In this document: piece by piece, positions 8,093 through 16,727 of the stretch
Numbering within the stretch: the first letter of the stretch is position 1
How the letters are laid out: the number at the start of each line of letters is the position of its first letter
Assembly: GCA_029263015.1 (NCBI GenBank)
Contig: JAJCYI010000116.1
Span: 1-56,135 of the forward strand
Length of the DNA: 56,135 nucleotides
Reading direction: 5' to 3'
Source of the DNA: Saprospiraceae bacterium
Lineage (GTDB): Bacteria > Bacteroidota > Bacteroidia > Chitinophagales > Saprospiraceae
Translations under genes and position numbers: made by a program
Notes under the pieces: model-generated
What the model was told of the DNA's origin: nothing
Databases searched by the model: none
The model's input: the letters and a program-made list of their open reading frames with translations, nothing else

Positions 8093-10483
8093 TCAAATCT
8101 TGAATCGCATTTCCTGAATGATCTCTTCCTCCTGAATTTCATCTGGGGCAGGGATGTACGCCTCAGCTTCGGCAGGTTGTGATTCAGCATCTTTCTTTGA
8201 CGGGGTGATTTCAGCAGCCATTTTATGCGAAATATCCACGAGGCCAGACATCGTTTCATCTTGTTTAAAGATCCCTTTATTGTTGTCGAATAGGCCAATC
8301 AATTGTGCAATGGACACATCGTACTCGCCCCGTCGATATTCACTTGGCGTTTTGGTTGCATTCAAAACATCCGTTCCGATAAACTGGCCCAATTGGAAAT
8401 AAGACTCCCATTGTACGGGGTCAAAAAACTGATCGGCAGTCGGTTCGTGGGGGAAGTCGGGATGGTAGATTTTATATTTGAACGTGTCAAACTGCGGGTT
8501 TTTGTCGCCGTTCGAATGGTATTCGGGCACGAATAATTTCCGTGGCGATGTCACTGAAGATTTGATATAAACCATAGTGCCCATTTTAATCTTGTCGCTG
8601 CCCACTTTGTCTGTCATGGCATTGAGCTTATCCAGGGTGGTTTGGACGGCTATTGCATGGAGTTCGTCAAATCGTTCTTCTGTGAAATCAATGCCCCTTT
8701 CTGCTTTTAGGTCAACCTTGAATTTCAGGATATTCTTGTCTTTTTTAGAATAAAAATAATTGACCAGAGCTTCCAGTTTTTTCTTTTTCTCCTGAATTTT
8801 CCCCTTCACAACGATTCGCATATTGAATGGGACAGGTTCTTTGTTTTCATCTAAAACAATGAATTCTTCCCAGATTTTCATTAGGTCGGCCACGGCAAAA
8901 CGCTTTTGGGCGTAGCCCGTTGACGCTTTTGGATAAATAATGTCAACAGGATCATTCCCCGTGCGGAAGCTAATGTCAACCCCCAGTTCGTTCCGGGCAC
9001 GTATGGAGAGGTTCTCAAGATCGGCAAAAGTGCTATCGGGATCGGCCCCTGCATCAACAGCCAGAATGAGCCGGCACTTTCGACGGAGGAGTTCATATAC
9101 AGCCAGGTTTTCAATATGCCCACCGTCGGAAATGTTGAGTTTACGGTTGTCCGTACCGATTTTGGAAAATAACTCTTTAAAGAAAAAAGAAGGCCACCAA
9201 ACGATGTAGGTCGCCCAATTGGGCAGCAACTTCCGCTTTTTTGCTCCAGGGTTATTGACCCAGAAACCCAAACGGGCATTGAACAGCGTCATCATGACAC
9301 TCAACATTTTATTTGAATAAATCCCCATTCCCGGATTAACGGCTGCCGCCGAGATGGTCAGTGCCGCAGGCAATGTCATATCCTTAAAACCTGGAAAATC
9401 AGGGGTTTTCACATATCCTGAAAGCTTGGATCCACAAAAAGCTGGTGACAAGAGAAAATAATCGCTTGCTTTGGCGCCTTTGAACTTGTCCTCGCCCCCA
9501 GGGTTTTGCAGGTTGAGGCAAGTATTGATAAGGGGGTAAGGGGCAAGGTAATTCCGTTGTTCTTTTTCATCGAGGTTAAAGATATTTTTCAACAAAAAAT
9601 TGCGGTATTTACCAGTATGATTCAAAAACGCATCTGCCAGTTGTTTTCTATAAAAGCGGTGAAAACTCAGCGAGTTAGGATTTAAAAATAGCCCAAAAAT
9701 GTACAATCCCGTAGCCCCTAAAAGTGCCTTCCTGATTTGTATCCAGGTCCATTCCGCACTAGTGTCCAAGGTGATGATACCAACAAACATGAGGAATACC
9801 ATGATGAGAAGCGCAAGGGTGGATTCTATTTTGGTAAATATTTTTGAAACACCCAAGCTGAAATTAAACATGAGATTGAGCACAAAATGGATAAACGCCA
9901 CAGCACCCAATGCCCAAAGCGCTGGTTTTAAGTAAAACATGACCTTGTTTTGTTCAAAATTCCAGTCTAGGAAAGAATCCTCAACTTCGAGATAGGGTAT
10001 TGACGCCACTGAACGGAACAATAAATAAATGATCAATATAGTCGCAATTGGGCTTAATAAACTCATCACCCAACTCACCAGGTAGCCAAGCATCAAAAGA
10101 GTGGTATTCCACGATTTTTCCCATTTCCCTTGTCCGGGGATCATGTAATCGCCATAGCTGCGCAGGCGGCTTATTTTATCTTCCTGAAACAACTCATCGT
10201 ACCCATCTAATTGTTTCACCGTTGCTTGCACATACGCGCCTGTGTAGCCCCCTCCAGAAACAGTTGAAATATAATCGGCCTTTTCCAGAATTTTGAAAAG
10301 GTTGAGCGTTTTGAGAAAACCTAAATTGATCGTGGCCGAGCGAATGCCTCCACCTGAAAGGGCAATACCAAATTTGTTATTGTCTATTTCCCCAGCGGCC
10401 TCTTTCCCAAACAACTTTGCTCGGCGTTCTTTCACCAGTTTTTTTTCTTCTTCTAAGACTTTGTTGAGTTTGAGTGTATCCAT
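8093..10483 (-). CDS. patatin-like phospholipase with membrane segments
   Basis: A 796-residue protein. The N-terminal patatin core shows the oxyanion loop SGGGIRS (residues 43-49) and the nucleophile context STVSGGGYTG with Ser76. The catalytic Asp is in ISDGGHIENL (Asp453), followed by LAVDAGAD. Four hydrophobic segments (about residues 135-265) interrupt the core, so the enzyme is probably anchored in the inner membrane. The last roughly 50 residues are charged and low in complexity (Ala/Glu/Pro-rich). Patatin enzymes hydrolyse acyl chains from phospholipids; the substrate here is unknown. It is longer than typical patatins (about 300 residues) but matches the large membrane-bound bacterial type. 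Alanine dehydrogenase lies upstream on the same strand. Confidence 0.9.
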   Translation of the reverse strand: MDTLKLNKVLEEEKKLVKERRAKLFGKEAAGEIDNNKFGIALSGGGIRSATINLGFLKTLNLFKILEKADYISTVSGGGYTGAYVQATVKQLDGYDELFQEDKISRLRSYGDYMIPGQGKWEKSWNTTLLMLGYLVSWVMSLLSPIATILIIYLLFRSVASIPYLEVEDSFLDWNFEQNKVMFYLKPALWALGAVAFIHFVLNLMFNFSLGVSKIFTKIESTLALLIMVFLMFVGIITLDTSAEWTWIQIRKALLGATGLYIFGLFLNPNSLSFHRFYRKQLADAFLNHTGKYRNFLLKNIFNLDEKEQRNYLAPYPLINTCLNLQNPGGEDKFKGAKASDYFLLSPAFCGSKLSGYVKTPDFPGFKDMTLPAALTISAAAVNPGMGIYSNKMLSVMMTLFNARLGFWVNNPGAKKRKLLPNWATYIVWWPSFFFKELFSKIGTDNRKLNISDGGHIENLAVYELLRRKCRLILAVDAGADPDSTFADLENLSIRARNELGVDISFRTGNDPVDIIYPKASTGYAQKRFAVADLMKIWEEFIVLDENKEPVPFNMRIVVKGKIQEKKKKLEALVNYFYSKKDKNILKFKVDLKAERGIDFTEERFDELHAIAVQTTLDKLNAMTDKVGSDKIKMGTMVYIKSSVTSPRKLFVPEYHSNGDKNPQFDTFKYKIYHPDFPHEPTADQFFDPVQWESYFQLGQFIGTDVLNATKTPSEYRRGEYDVSIAQLIGLFDNNKGIFKQDETMSGLVDISHKMAAEITPSKKDAESQPAEAEAYIPAPDEIQEEEIIQEMRFKI

Positions 10484-10497
10484 AAGTTTTTGATTGA

Positions 10498-10564
10498 GGA
10501 TTCAGGGGTCAGGTGAGTATTATTTAGGTGACAAATCTTTCGTATTTCCAGCGACCCTGAATCC
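10498..10564. repeat. wordy inverted repeat between patatin and ald
   Basis: GGATTCAGGGGTC at 10498-10510 pairs with GACCCTGAATCC at 10553-10564 with one bulged base. It fills the gap between the ald stop (10567) and the patatin start (10483), so it could attenuate or terminate ald transcription. Confidence 0.6.
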
Positions 10565-10566
10565 TG

Positions 10567-11802
10567 TCAAGAAGTCCGCGAGGTCATCAGGAGGTCGAGG
10601 TCGGTGTATTTTAAGTCATATCTTCTGCTGAGGTAGTTGTTAGTGAGGCGACCTTTGTATGCATAGACGCCATTGCGCAGGCCATGATGTTCGTAAAGAT
10701 AGTCTTCGAGTCCGCCAATTTTTCCCGCGGCGACCAACAGTGGCATGAGGATGTTACTGATAGCAATAGATGAAGTGCGGGGTACTTTGGAGGCTATGTT
10801 CGGCACACAATAATGAATGACTCCATGTTTGGTGAAAGTAGGGCGGTTGTGGCTGGTCATTTCAGAAGTTTCAAAACACCCACCCTGATCTATACTGATG
10901 TCTATGATGACTGAACCTGCTTTCATTTGCATGACCATGGCTTCCGTTACGACGACAGGAGCACGGCTGGTTTTCGAATGCAGTGCGCCAATGGCCACAT
11001 CGGCATTCAGCAGTTCTTTGGCCACTTGATAAGGGTTCATCGTGGAGGTGTTCAACTGCCTTCCAACATGGTGCTTTAGCCGCATCAGTTTATGCACATT
11101 ATTGTCAAATATCCGCACATCGGCTCCGAGGCCAAGCGCTACCCGAGTTGCTGATTCTCCGACGACTCCTGCACCCAGGATCACAATCTTGGCCGAAGGC
11201 ACACCAGATACCCCAGCGAGCAATACCCCTTTTCCGCCATTGGTGGCAGCGAGGAGTTCGCCGGCGGTGAGCACAGCACTTACTCCTGCAATCTCACTCA
11301 AAACCCTGACAAAAGGAAATGTACCCCCATCGTCCTGAATGTATTCCATGCTGAGAGCAATTATTCTTTTTTCCAATATTTTTTTTAATACATCTTTGGA
11401 AAAGGCAGGTAAGGTAAGTGGGGAGATGACGATTTGATTGGGCGGCATCAGGTCAAGTTCATCAAGTGTAATTGGGGTGGCCTTTAAAAGGACATTGGCT
11501 TTATAAACTTCTTCTTTTGTATAACTTATTTCGCCCCCCACCTCAGAGTATCGATGGTCGATGTAATTGGATTTTTCCCCTGCACCTGCTTCCAATATGA
11601 TGCGGTGACCATACCCAGCGAGGATTGCCACAGCCGAGGGCACCATGACCACCCTATTTTCTTGCATCATATCCGTTTTGGGAATGCCGATGAACATGCT
11701 ACCCTGCTTTTTCTCAATGGCAAGCATTTCGGCTTGGGGGACATATCGGCTCTCAACAAGCGATTTTGGGATGGGTATTTTTCTTTTTGTGGATTCAGGC
11801 AT
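10567..11802 (-). CDS. ald: alanine dehydrogenase
   Basis: A 411-residue enzyme converting L-alanine to pyruvate and ammonia with NAD. The start of the family shows at GIPKTDMMQENRVVMVPSAV. The NAD-binding Rossmann loop is ILGAGVVGESATRVALGLGA, and the conserved C-terminal region reads VPNIASKVPRTSSIAISN. I start at ATG 11802 (MPESTKRK). An in-frame start 24 codons earlier would translate a wordy repeat (NPKQRTPNQKPPN) and is probably spurious. It may be cotranscribed downstream of tsaE. Bacteroidota often pair these two genes. Function is well supported by end-to-end similarity in length and motifs. Confidence 0.95.
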   Translation of the reverse strand: MPESTKRKIPIPKSLVESRYVPQAEMLAIEKKQGSMFIGIPKTDMMQENRVVMVPSAVAILAGYGHRIILEAGAGEKSNYIDHRYSEVGGEISYTKEEVYKANVLLKATPITLDELDLMPPNQIVISPLTLPAFSKDVLKKILEKRIIALSMEYIQDDGGTFPFVRVLSEIAGVSAVLTAGELLAATNGGKGVLLAGVSGVPSAKIVILGAGVVGESATRVALGLGADVRIFDNNVHKLMRLKHHVGRQLNTSTMNPYQVAKELLNADVAIGALHSKTSRAPVVVTEAMVMQMKAGSVIIDISIDQGGCFETSEMTSHNRPTFTKHGVIHYCVPNIASKVPRTSSIAISNILMPLLVAAGKIGGLEDYLYEHHGLRNGVYAYKGRLTNNYLSRRYDLKYTDLDLLMTSRTS

Positions 11803-11823
11803 AATTGAATGGTTGGGTGGTTT

Positions 11824-11902
11824 TTGGTTCGGAGTTCTTTGTTTGGGGTTCGTACTCGTCATAAGGGAAACCAAGAACTAAAAACTAAGAACCCCGAACC
11901 AA
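11824..11902. repeat. wordy inverted repeat between tsaE and ald
   Basis: The left arm 11824-11852 (TTGGTTCGGAGTTCTTTG...) and the right arm 11869-11902 (AACCAAGAACTAAAAACTAA...) are imperfect reverse complements separated by about 16 bases. The element lies between the tsaE stop and the ald start and is read as false N-terminal residues if ald is started too early. Confidence 0.65.
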
Positions 11903-11910
11903 TTCACATT

Positions 11911-12351
11911 CTACAAAATTAAAATTTTCCGTGAGGAATCATTGAGAATGGAGATATTTATCTTGACCACATCTTCTGGGAGCAGAGGTTTAATAATATC
12001 TGGCCACTCAATGAAACAATACTGGTCATTATAAAGAACATCTTCAATGCCGATATTGAGTGCTTCTTCGATGGATTTTAAGCGGTAAAGGTCAAGATGT
12101 CGAAATATTTGTTCAGCACCAGATTTGTCAAAGTAAGTGTATTCATTGACAATTGAAAAGGTAGGACTCGTCACATTTTCCTGAACGCCAATTAAGTGAC
12201 AAATAGCTTGGATGAGGGTAGTTTTACCAGCACCAAGGTCTCCAGTGAGAGCGAAAGTTTTGCGAGCAGCAGCATAAATAAGTATTTGTTCTGCCGCTTT
12301 ACCAATATCTTCTACTGATTTAAGTGCTATTTCAATTCCAGTGTTTTCCAA
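11911..12351 (-). CDS. tsaE: tRNA threonylcarbamoyladenosine biosynthesis ATPase TsaE
   Basis: A 146-residue P-loop protein. The Walker A motif GDLGAGKTTL lies near residue 38, then TSPTFSIVNEY and HLDLYRL, and the CFIEWPD motif near residue 112. All are hallmarks of TsaE (YjeE). It drives the t6A modification of tRNAs reading ANN codons together with TsaB, TsaC and TsaD, none of which lies in this window. The length is normal for the family. The N-terminal MENTGIEIALKS is compatible with ATG at 12351. Confidence 0.95.
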   Translation of the reverse strand: MENTGIEIALKSVEDIGKAAEQILIYAAARKTFALTGDLGAGKTTLIQAICHLIGVQENVTSPTFSIVNEYTYFDKSGAEQIFRHLDLYRLKSIEEALNIGIEDVLYNDQYCFIEWPDIIKPLLPEDVVKINISILNDSSRKILIL

Positions 12352-12370
12352 TTTATTAGAACTATGTAGG

Positions 12371-12412
12371 TGTCAGGATAGTGGAGTCAGGATAGTGGAG
12401 TCAGGGGTCAGA
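12371..12412. repeat. tandem 14-base words between the channel gene and tsaE
   Basis: GTCAGGATAGTGGA is repeated twice in tandem and followed by a partial third copy (GTCAGGGGTCAG). It lies 20 bases upstream of the tsaE start, in the same position as the other wordy repeats in this window. Confidence 0.6.
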
Positions 12413-12435
12413 TAGAATAATGAAAAGAGCACCCC

Positions 12436-13230
12436 TTATTTTTTATCAAATTCTTCTTTCACTGCCAACACAATTACGCCTGCCACCAAAACAAGCACTA
12501 TCCAGAACATCAGGCTGGTTTGACCTTGGAATGCAGCTTTGTATCCCAGTGCACCAAAAAGCCCTCCGACGACCGGACCCACTATTGGGATTGGTGCATA
12601 TGCCCAATCAGAATCCCCTTTGCCTTTGATAGGCAGCAATGCATGTGCAATCCTTGGCCCCAAATCCCTGGCTGGATTGATCGCATAACCAGTTGTCCCA
12701 CCCAATGACATACCAATGGAAACAATCAAAATACCAACAACTATAGGGTTCAACCCTTCGGTAAACTTGTTCACCCCAATGAACATCAGCCCAGCCACCA
12801 AAATAAATGTACCGATGAGTTCGCTCAATAAGTTAGCCCAGCGAGAACGGACGGCAGGCCCAGTAGAGAATATGGCCAGTTTGTCGGCGGGGTTATCAGT
12901 TTGCCCCCAGTGTGGAAGGTAATGCAACCAGACAATGGCTGCCCCCACTATTGCACCAAGAAGTTGTGCAGTCAAATAGGTTGGCACATCGGCCCATGAA
13001 AAACTCCCTTCCGCCGCAAGCCCAAGTGTAACAGCAGGGTTGATATGCGCCCCACTGATATTCCCTACTGCATATATAGCCATCGTAACGGCGATACCCC
13101 ATGCGAAGGTAATGACTACCCAGCCAGAATTTTGTGCTTTTGATTTGTTAAGGAGAACACCTGCCACAACACCGTCGCCAAGGATAATGAGCAGCATAGT
13201 CCCAATGAATTCGCCCCAAAATGATGACAT
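12436..13230 (-). CDS. MIP-family channel, aquaglyceroporin type
   Basis: A 264-residue inner-membrane channel with six membrane spans. Both pore motifs are present: HINPAVTLG in the first half and YAINPARDLGPR in the second. The Asp after the second NPA box (NPARD) is the usual mark of glycerol-conducting members (GlpF type) rather than strict water channels. Start chosen at ATG 13230 (MSSFWGEFIGTMLL), where the family normally begins. The in-frame extension to 13323 is polar and unlike the family. No glycerol kinase gene lies nearby, so the physiological substrate is inferred only from the pore motif. Confidence 0.92.
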   Translation of the reverse strand: MSSFWGEFIGTMLLIILGDGVVAGVLLNKSKAQNSGWVVITFAWGIAVTMAIYAVGNISGAHINPAVTLGLAAEGSFSWADVPTYLTAQLLGAIVGAAIVWLHYLPHWGQTDNPADKLAIFSTGPAVRSRWANLLSELIGTFILVAGLMFIGVNKFTEGLNPIVVGILIVSIGMSLGGTTGYAINPARDLGPRIAHALLPIKGKGDSDWAYAPIPIVGPVVGGLFGALGYKAAFQGQTSLMFWIVLVLVAGVIVLAVKEEFDKK

Positions 13231-13386
13231 CCGCTGTATTGTTTTGATTATGGATCGTTCAAATATTTCGCTATTTTTTGAACATTTCGGCCCTAAAGTA
13301 CATGTAGTATTTGAACTGTGCAACTTGCCAAATGAAATTCGATTATGCCTAATCCCTTCTGAACACCTTCCCCTACTGAACTCCTA

Positions 13387-13547
13387 AGGAACGAGTAAAA
13401 AATAACATATAACATCTTGTTGTTTCTTTTGCCCTTATTTTTTCTTTTAAAATCAGTCATAGTATCAACAATACTTCTTCTTTTAAAGAAAATCTAAAGA
13501 CAAAATAATTCACCAATCTTGTTATAACTTATTCTTTACTCGTTCCT
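13387..13547. mobile_element. MITE-like element, AGGAACGAG inverted-repeat family
   Basis: A 161-base non-coding element whose ends are about 28-base inverted repeats with a few mismatches (AGGAACGAGTAAAAAATAAC on the left; complement of GTTATAACTTATTCTTTACT plus CGTTCCT on the right). The interior is AT-rich with its own weak self-complementarity. No target duplication is clear. The right end lies 12 bases before the start of the 88-aa gene at 13560. The element at 20830-21013 has related ends. Confidence 0.65.
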
Positions 13548-13559
13548 AAAAATTCGACT

Positions 13560-13826
13560 ATGTTAAATCTGTTCAAATTTCCGTTCAGGGGTCGCAATTC
13601 AAAAACGGCTAATAGTTTCCCATCTGATGACATTTCAAACGGAATCATCAGAAACTACTTGTCAAGGAAGAATGACTTATGCGGAGACAAAATAGAAGAA
13701 GCCAGTAGCACCATTGCCAACGAAATGAAATTACTTCAGGAACGATTGATGCAACCTGGCGATGTTGATAGATATGATGTGATTATGGCAGCTTTTGAAA
13801 AGATAGACCGAAGGCTGCAAGAATGA
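13560..13826 (+). CDS. small hypothetical protein, 88 aa
   Basis: I do not recognise a family. The product is charged and soluble, with no signal peptide or membrane segment. A probable helical second half (KIEEASSTIANEMKLLQERL and following) could form a short coiled coil. Support for a real gene is the strong intrinsic terminator 30 bases after its stop codon, and that no gene lies on the other strand. It starts only 12 bases after a MITE-like element, so its transcript must begin inside that element or closely after it. Confidence 0.65.
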   Translation: MLNLFKFPFRGRNSKTANSFPSDDISNGIIRNYLSRKNDLCGDKIEEASSTIANEMKLLQERLMQPGDVDRYDVIMAAFEKIDRRLQE

Positions 13827-13855
13827 CCTGCACTGTATTTGAGACCGATAAAACA

Positions 13856-13897
13856 AACCGGCTACCCAAACATTTCAGGTAGCCGGTTATTATTTTC
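13856..13897 (+). terminator. intrinsic terminator after the 88-aa gene
   Basis: AACCGGCTACC at 13856-13866 and its exact complement at 13878-13888, an 11-base loop, then ATTATTTT. The orientation suits the plus-strand gene. Confidence 0.85.
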
Positions 13898-13959
13898 CAA
13901 ATAATAGAATATCGTTACTAACGATGGAGTTTTCATTCGGAATCCAATTTTCAAACACA

Positions 13960-14652
13960 CTATTTCCTTCTTCTTTTTTGGTATCCTCCACCTGATGATC
14001 CACCGCCTCTCCTGCCATTGTTGTTTCTACCGGAAGAACGGTAGCCATCCCTGCTATCTCTACCTCCACGATGATTATCGCGGGTATTTCTCCTCATATT
14101 GGAACGGGTCAGGTTATCAAGCGAGGCATCTTCTATTGGCACCAATTGGCCATCTGAGAGTGTATGAAGGTCTTCTATAATGGTGTCGTCGCTGACATAA
14201 TGTTCGCGATTCCAAGTCTTGTAAGCCAATTTCATATATGAACCGATAACCTGCACAAAGCCATCTTTTTTAGGCCCATCTTCCATCGCAATAGCCTTCT
14301 CAATAAGCGTGAGCACATTGTGGCCATAATGACGGAATTTTTTTGCTTTTGCAGGGTAGGGCACCCTTTCTGGTCTTTTTCTTTTATCTTCTTCAGTTGG
14401 TATTTCACCACTTGGGGGCATCACATCAAGATCATATTCTGCAATACGGAAAACATGTTTCCACATTTTGCCCCTATAATCATCAAGGTTACGGTTTTGA
14501 GGGTGCATTTGCATCATCAATCTTACTACTTCTTCAATAAAGTGTTGACGTTCCTCATTATTCTCGATTGCCCTTGCATAGCGTACCATATTTTGCACAT
14601 GGCGTCCATATTCAGGTATAATCAATTCTTCTCTGCTTGAATTATATTCCAT
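13960..14652 (-). CDS. DUF4290 protein with Arg/Gly-rich tail
   Basis: A 230-residue cytoplasmic protein. Residues 1-165 match the Bacteroidota family DUF4290 (EYGRHVQNMVRYA near the start, then FRHYGHNVLTLIEKA). The function of that domain is not established. The last roughly 55 residues are disordered and rich in Arg, Gly, Asn and Ser, with RGG-like repeats (NHRGGRDSRDGY, NNGRRGGGSSGGGYQKRRRK), a composition common in RNA-binding tails. I start at ATG 14652 (MEYNSSREEL). The earlier frame runs through AATGATGAATGATG-type repeat sequence. It follows glmS on the same strand. Confidence 0.88.
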   Translation of the reverse strand: MEYNSSREELIIPEYGRHVQNMVRYARAIENNEERQHFIEEVVRLMMQMHPQNRNLDDYRGKMWKHVFRIAEYDLDVMPPSGEIPTEEDKRKRPERVPYPAKAKKFRHYGHNVLTLIEKAIAMEDGPKKDGFVQVIGSYMKLAYKTWNREHYVSDDTIIEDLHTLSDGQLVPIEDASLDNLTRSNMRRNTRDNHRGGRDSRDGYRSSGRNNNGRRGGGSSGGGYQKRRRK

Positions 14653-14727
14653 TACTTTAATTATGAATGAAAAATGATGAATGATGAATGGATGTTCCAT
14701 TTTTCAATCACCAGTTTATATTATTTT

Positions 14728-14806
14728 GAGTTAGTGAGTTTGTAAGTGTTGAGTTTGTGAGTTTGGTACTCAATTACTCAGCAACTCAACACTCAATAAC
14801 TAACTC
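14728..14806. repeat. wordy inverted repeat between glmS and the DUF4290 gene
   Basis: The left arm 14728-14765 (GAGTTAGTGAGTTTGTAAGT...) and the right arm 14769-14806 (ACTCAATTACTCAGCAACTC...) are imperfect reverse complements meeting almost back to back. The element touches the glmS stop codon and could act as a terminator or RNA-stability hairpin. Confidence 0.65.
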
Positions 14807-16645
14807 CTATTCAACGGTTACTGATTTGGCAAGGTTGCGTGGTTGATCCACATTGCACCCTCGCATAACAGCTATATGATATGACAACAATTGCAAGGGG
14901 ACAACTGACAACAGTGGAGAAAAAGGCTCCTCTGTTTCAGGAATCGGGATAGTATAATCAGCAATTTTGTTTATTTCTTCATCCCCTTCCGACACAATTG
15001 CAATAACGATTCCTTTACGAGCTTTCACTTCCATGATATTGGAAACAATCTTTTCATTCAAGCTCTTGTTTGTAGCTATTACAACAACTGGCATGTTTTC
15101 GTCAATCAGGGCGATAGGGCCGTGTTTCATTTCAGCGGCAGGATAACCCTCGGCATGGATGTATGATATTTCTTTCAATTTCAAGGCTCCTTCCAAAGCG
15201 ACTGGGAAATTATATCCCCTTCCTAGATAAAGTGCATTTGGCGAATCTTTGATTTCAGAGGCAATGTATTTTATCAGGTCATTGGACTTTAGCACCTTTT
15301 CCACCTTTTGCGGTATTCTATCAAATTCTTGTAACAGTCGTTGATAATATTCGGTCGTAATCTGCCCCCTTTCTTTAGCAATTTTTATAGCCATCAAAGT
15401 CAACAAGGTAACTTGACCAGTAAATGCTTTAGTTGAAGCTACTCCGATTTCAGGGCCTGCATGGATATATGAACCCGCATCGGTCATACGTGAAATGGAT
15501 GATCCAACTGAATTGACAATGCCATAAATGAAAGCACCCTGTTTTTTGGCCAATTCAAGTGCAGCGTATGTGTCTGCCGTTTCGCCAGATTGTGATATTG
15601 CGATCACGACATCTTTGGGTCGGATGACTGGATTCCTATACCTGAATTCAGATGCATATTCCACTTCAACAGGAATCCTGGCAAGATCTTCAAAAAGGTA
15701 CTCACCAATCAGCCCAGCATGCCAAGAAGTACCACAACCAACAATAATGAATCTTTCAGCTAAACGAACATTGTCGCCAAAATCATCGACACCACCCAAC
15801 CTGATCCAACCTTCCTTGGCATTTAACCTCCCACGCATGGCATCACATATGGTTCGTGGCTGCTCATGGATTTCTTTTAACATGAAATAATCATATCCAC
15901 CTTTTTCCATGCGCGCTATTTCCATGGTCAGTTCGTCAATAAACGGGGTATGAATTTCATTGTCAATGGTCCTTATTTCATAATCCCCATTCCTGTTCAC
16001 CACAGCCGTATGTTCGTCGTCGAGGTAGATTACTTTTTTGGTATGTTCAACGATAGGTGTTCCATCTGAAGCGAAAAAAAATCCATCATCGCTTAGTCCT
16101 ATCACCAGCGGGCTCCCTTTTCTCGCAGCCACCAATTTGTCGGGGTCATTTTTATCCATAACCACGATTGCATAAGCCCCCACTACCCTTGTAAGTGCTT
16201 CACGGACAGCCTCTTCAATGGGTAGATCGTCTTGGTTTTGCACTTCTTCTATCAAATGAACCAACACTTCCGTATCAGTCTGAGTATGAAAAACATGGCC
16301 CTCGTTTTTTAAAGCTTCTTTAATCAAGGCGTAGTTTTCAATGATCCCATTGTGGACAATGGTCAGCCTTCCATTCCCAGAAACATGTGGGTGGGCGTTA
16401 TTATCATCTGGTTTCCCATGCGTGGCCCACCTGGTATGGCCAATGCCAGAAGTTGCACCGAGGTTTTTGTTTTCGGCAAAATCCAATAGGTCTTTGACTT
16501 TGCCTTTTTTCTTGTAAATGTTAAGATCGCCGTTGAGCAATGCAACGCCAGCACTATCGTATCCTCTATATTCCAGCCGTTGCAAGCCTTTGATCAAAAT
16601 TGGGTAAGCTTGTTTTGTTCCGATGTAAGCAATTATTCCGCACAT
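14807..16645 (-). CDS. glmS: glucosamine-6-phosphate synthase (isomerizing)
   Basis: A 612-residue cytoplasmic enzyme making glucosamine-6-phosphate from fructose-6-phosphate and glutamine, the entry to cell-wall amino sugars. The N-terminal glutaminase begins MCGIIAYIG, with Cys2 the nucleophile once Met is removed, and shows RLEYRGYDSAG and GHTRWATHG. Two SIS domains follow (GCGTSWHAG; SQSGETADT; LGRGYNFPVALEGALKLKEI). The C-terminus NLAKSVTVE is the intact family ending. The leader shows no glmS ribozyme-like sequence that I can recognise. Confidence 0.97.
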   Translation of the reverse strand: MCGIIAYIGTKQAYPILIKGLQRLEYRGYDSAGVALLNGDLNIYKKKGKVKDLLDFAENKNLGATSGIGHTRWATHGKPDDNNAHPHVSGNGRLTIVHNGIIENYALIKEALKNEGHVFHTQTDTEVLVHLIEEVQNQDDLPIEEAVREALTRVVGAYAIVVMDKNDPDKLVAARKGSPLVIGLSDDGFFFASDGTPIVEHTKKVIYLDDEHTAVVNRNGDYEIRTIDNEIHTPFIDELTMEIARMEKGGYDYFMLKEIHEQPRTICDAMRGRLNAKEGWIRLGGVDDFGDNVRLAERFIIVGCGTSWHAGLIGEYLFEDLARIPVEVEYASEFRYRNPVIRPKDVVIAISQSGETADTYAALELAKKQGAFIYGIVNSVGSSISRMTDAGSYIHAGPEIGVASTKAFTGQVTLLTLMAIKIAKERGQITTEYYQRLLQEFDRIPQKVEKVLKSNDLIKYIASEIKDSPNALYLGRGYNFPVALEGALKLKEISYIHAEGYPAAEMKHGPIALIDENMPVVVIATNKSLNEKIVSNIMEVKARKGIVIAIVSEGDEEINKIADYTIPIPETEEPFSPLLSVVPLQLLSYHIAVMRGCNVDQPRNLAKSVTVE

Positions 16646-16727
16646 GATAAATTGGGTGTTTTGTGTATCAAAAGATCAACATATATCTCAAATGAACTTC
16701 TATTATACAACCTATGTAACAACCTAA

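Noticed and set aside
16646-16727. glmS ribozyme or riboswitch upstream of glmS
   Set aside because: The leader is short and AT-rich, and I cannot recognise the conserved ribozyme core.
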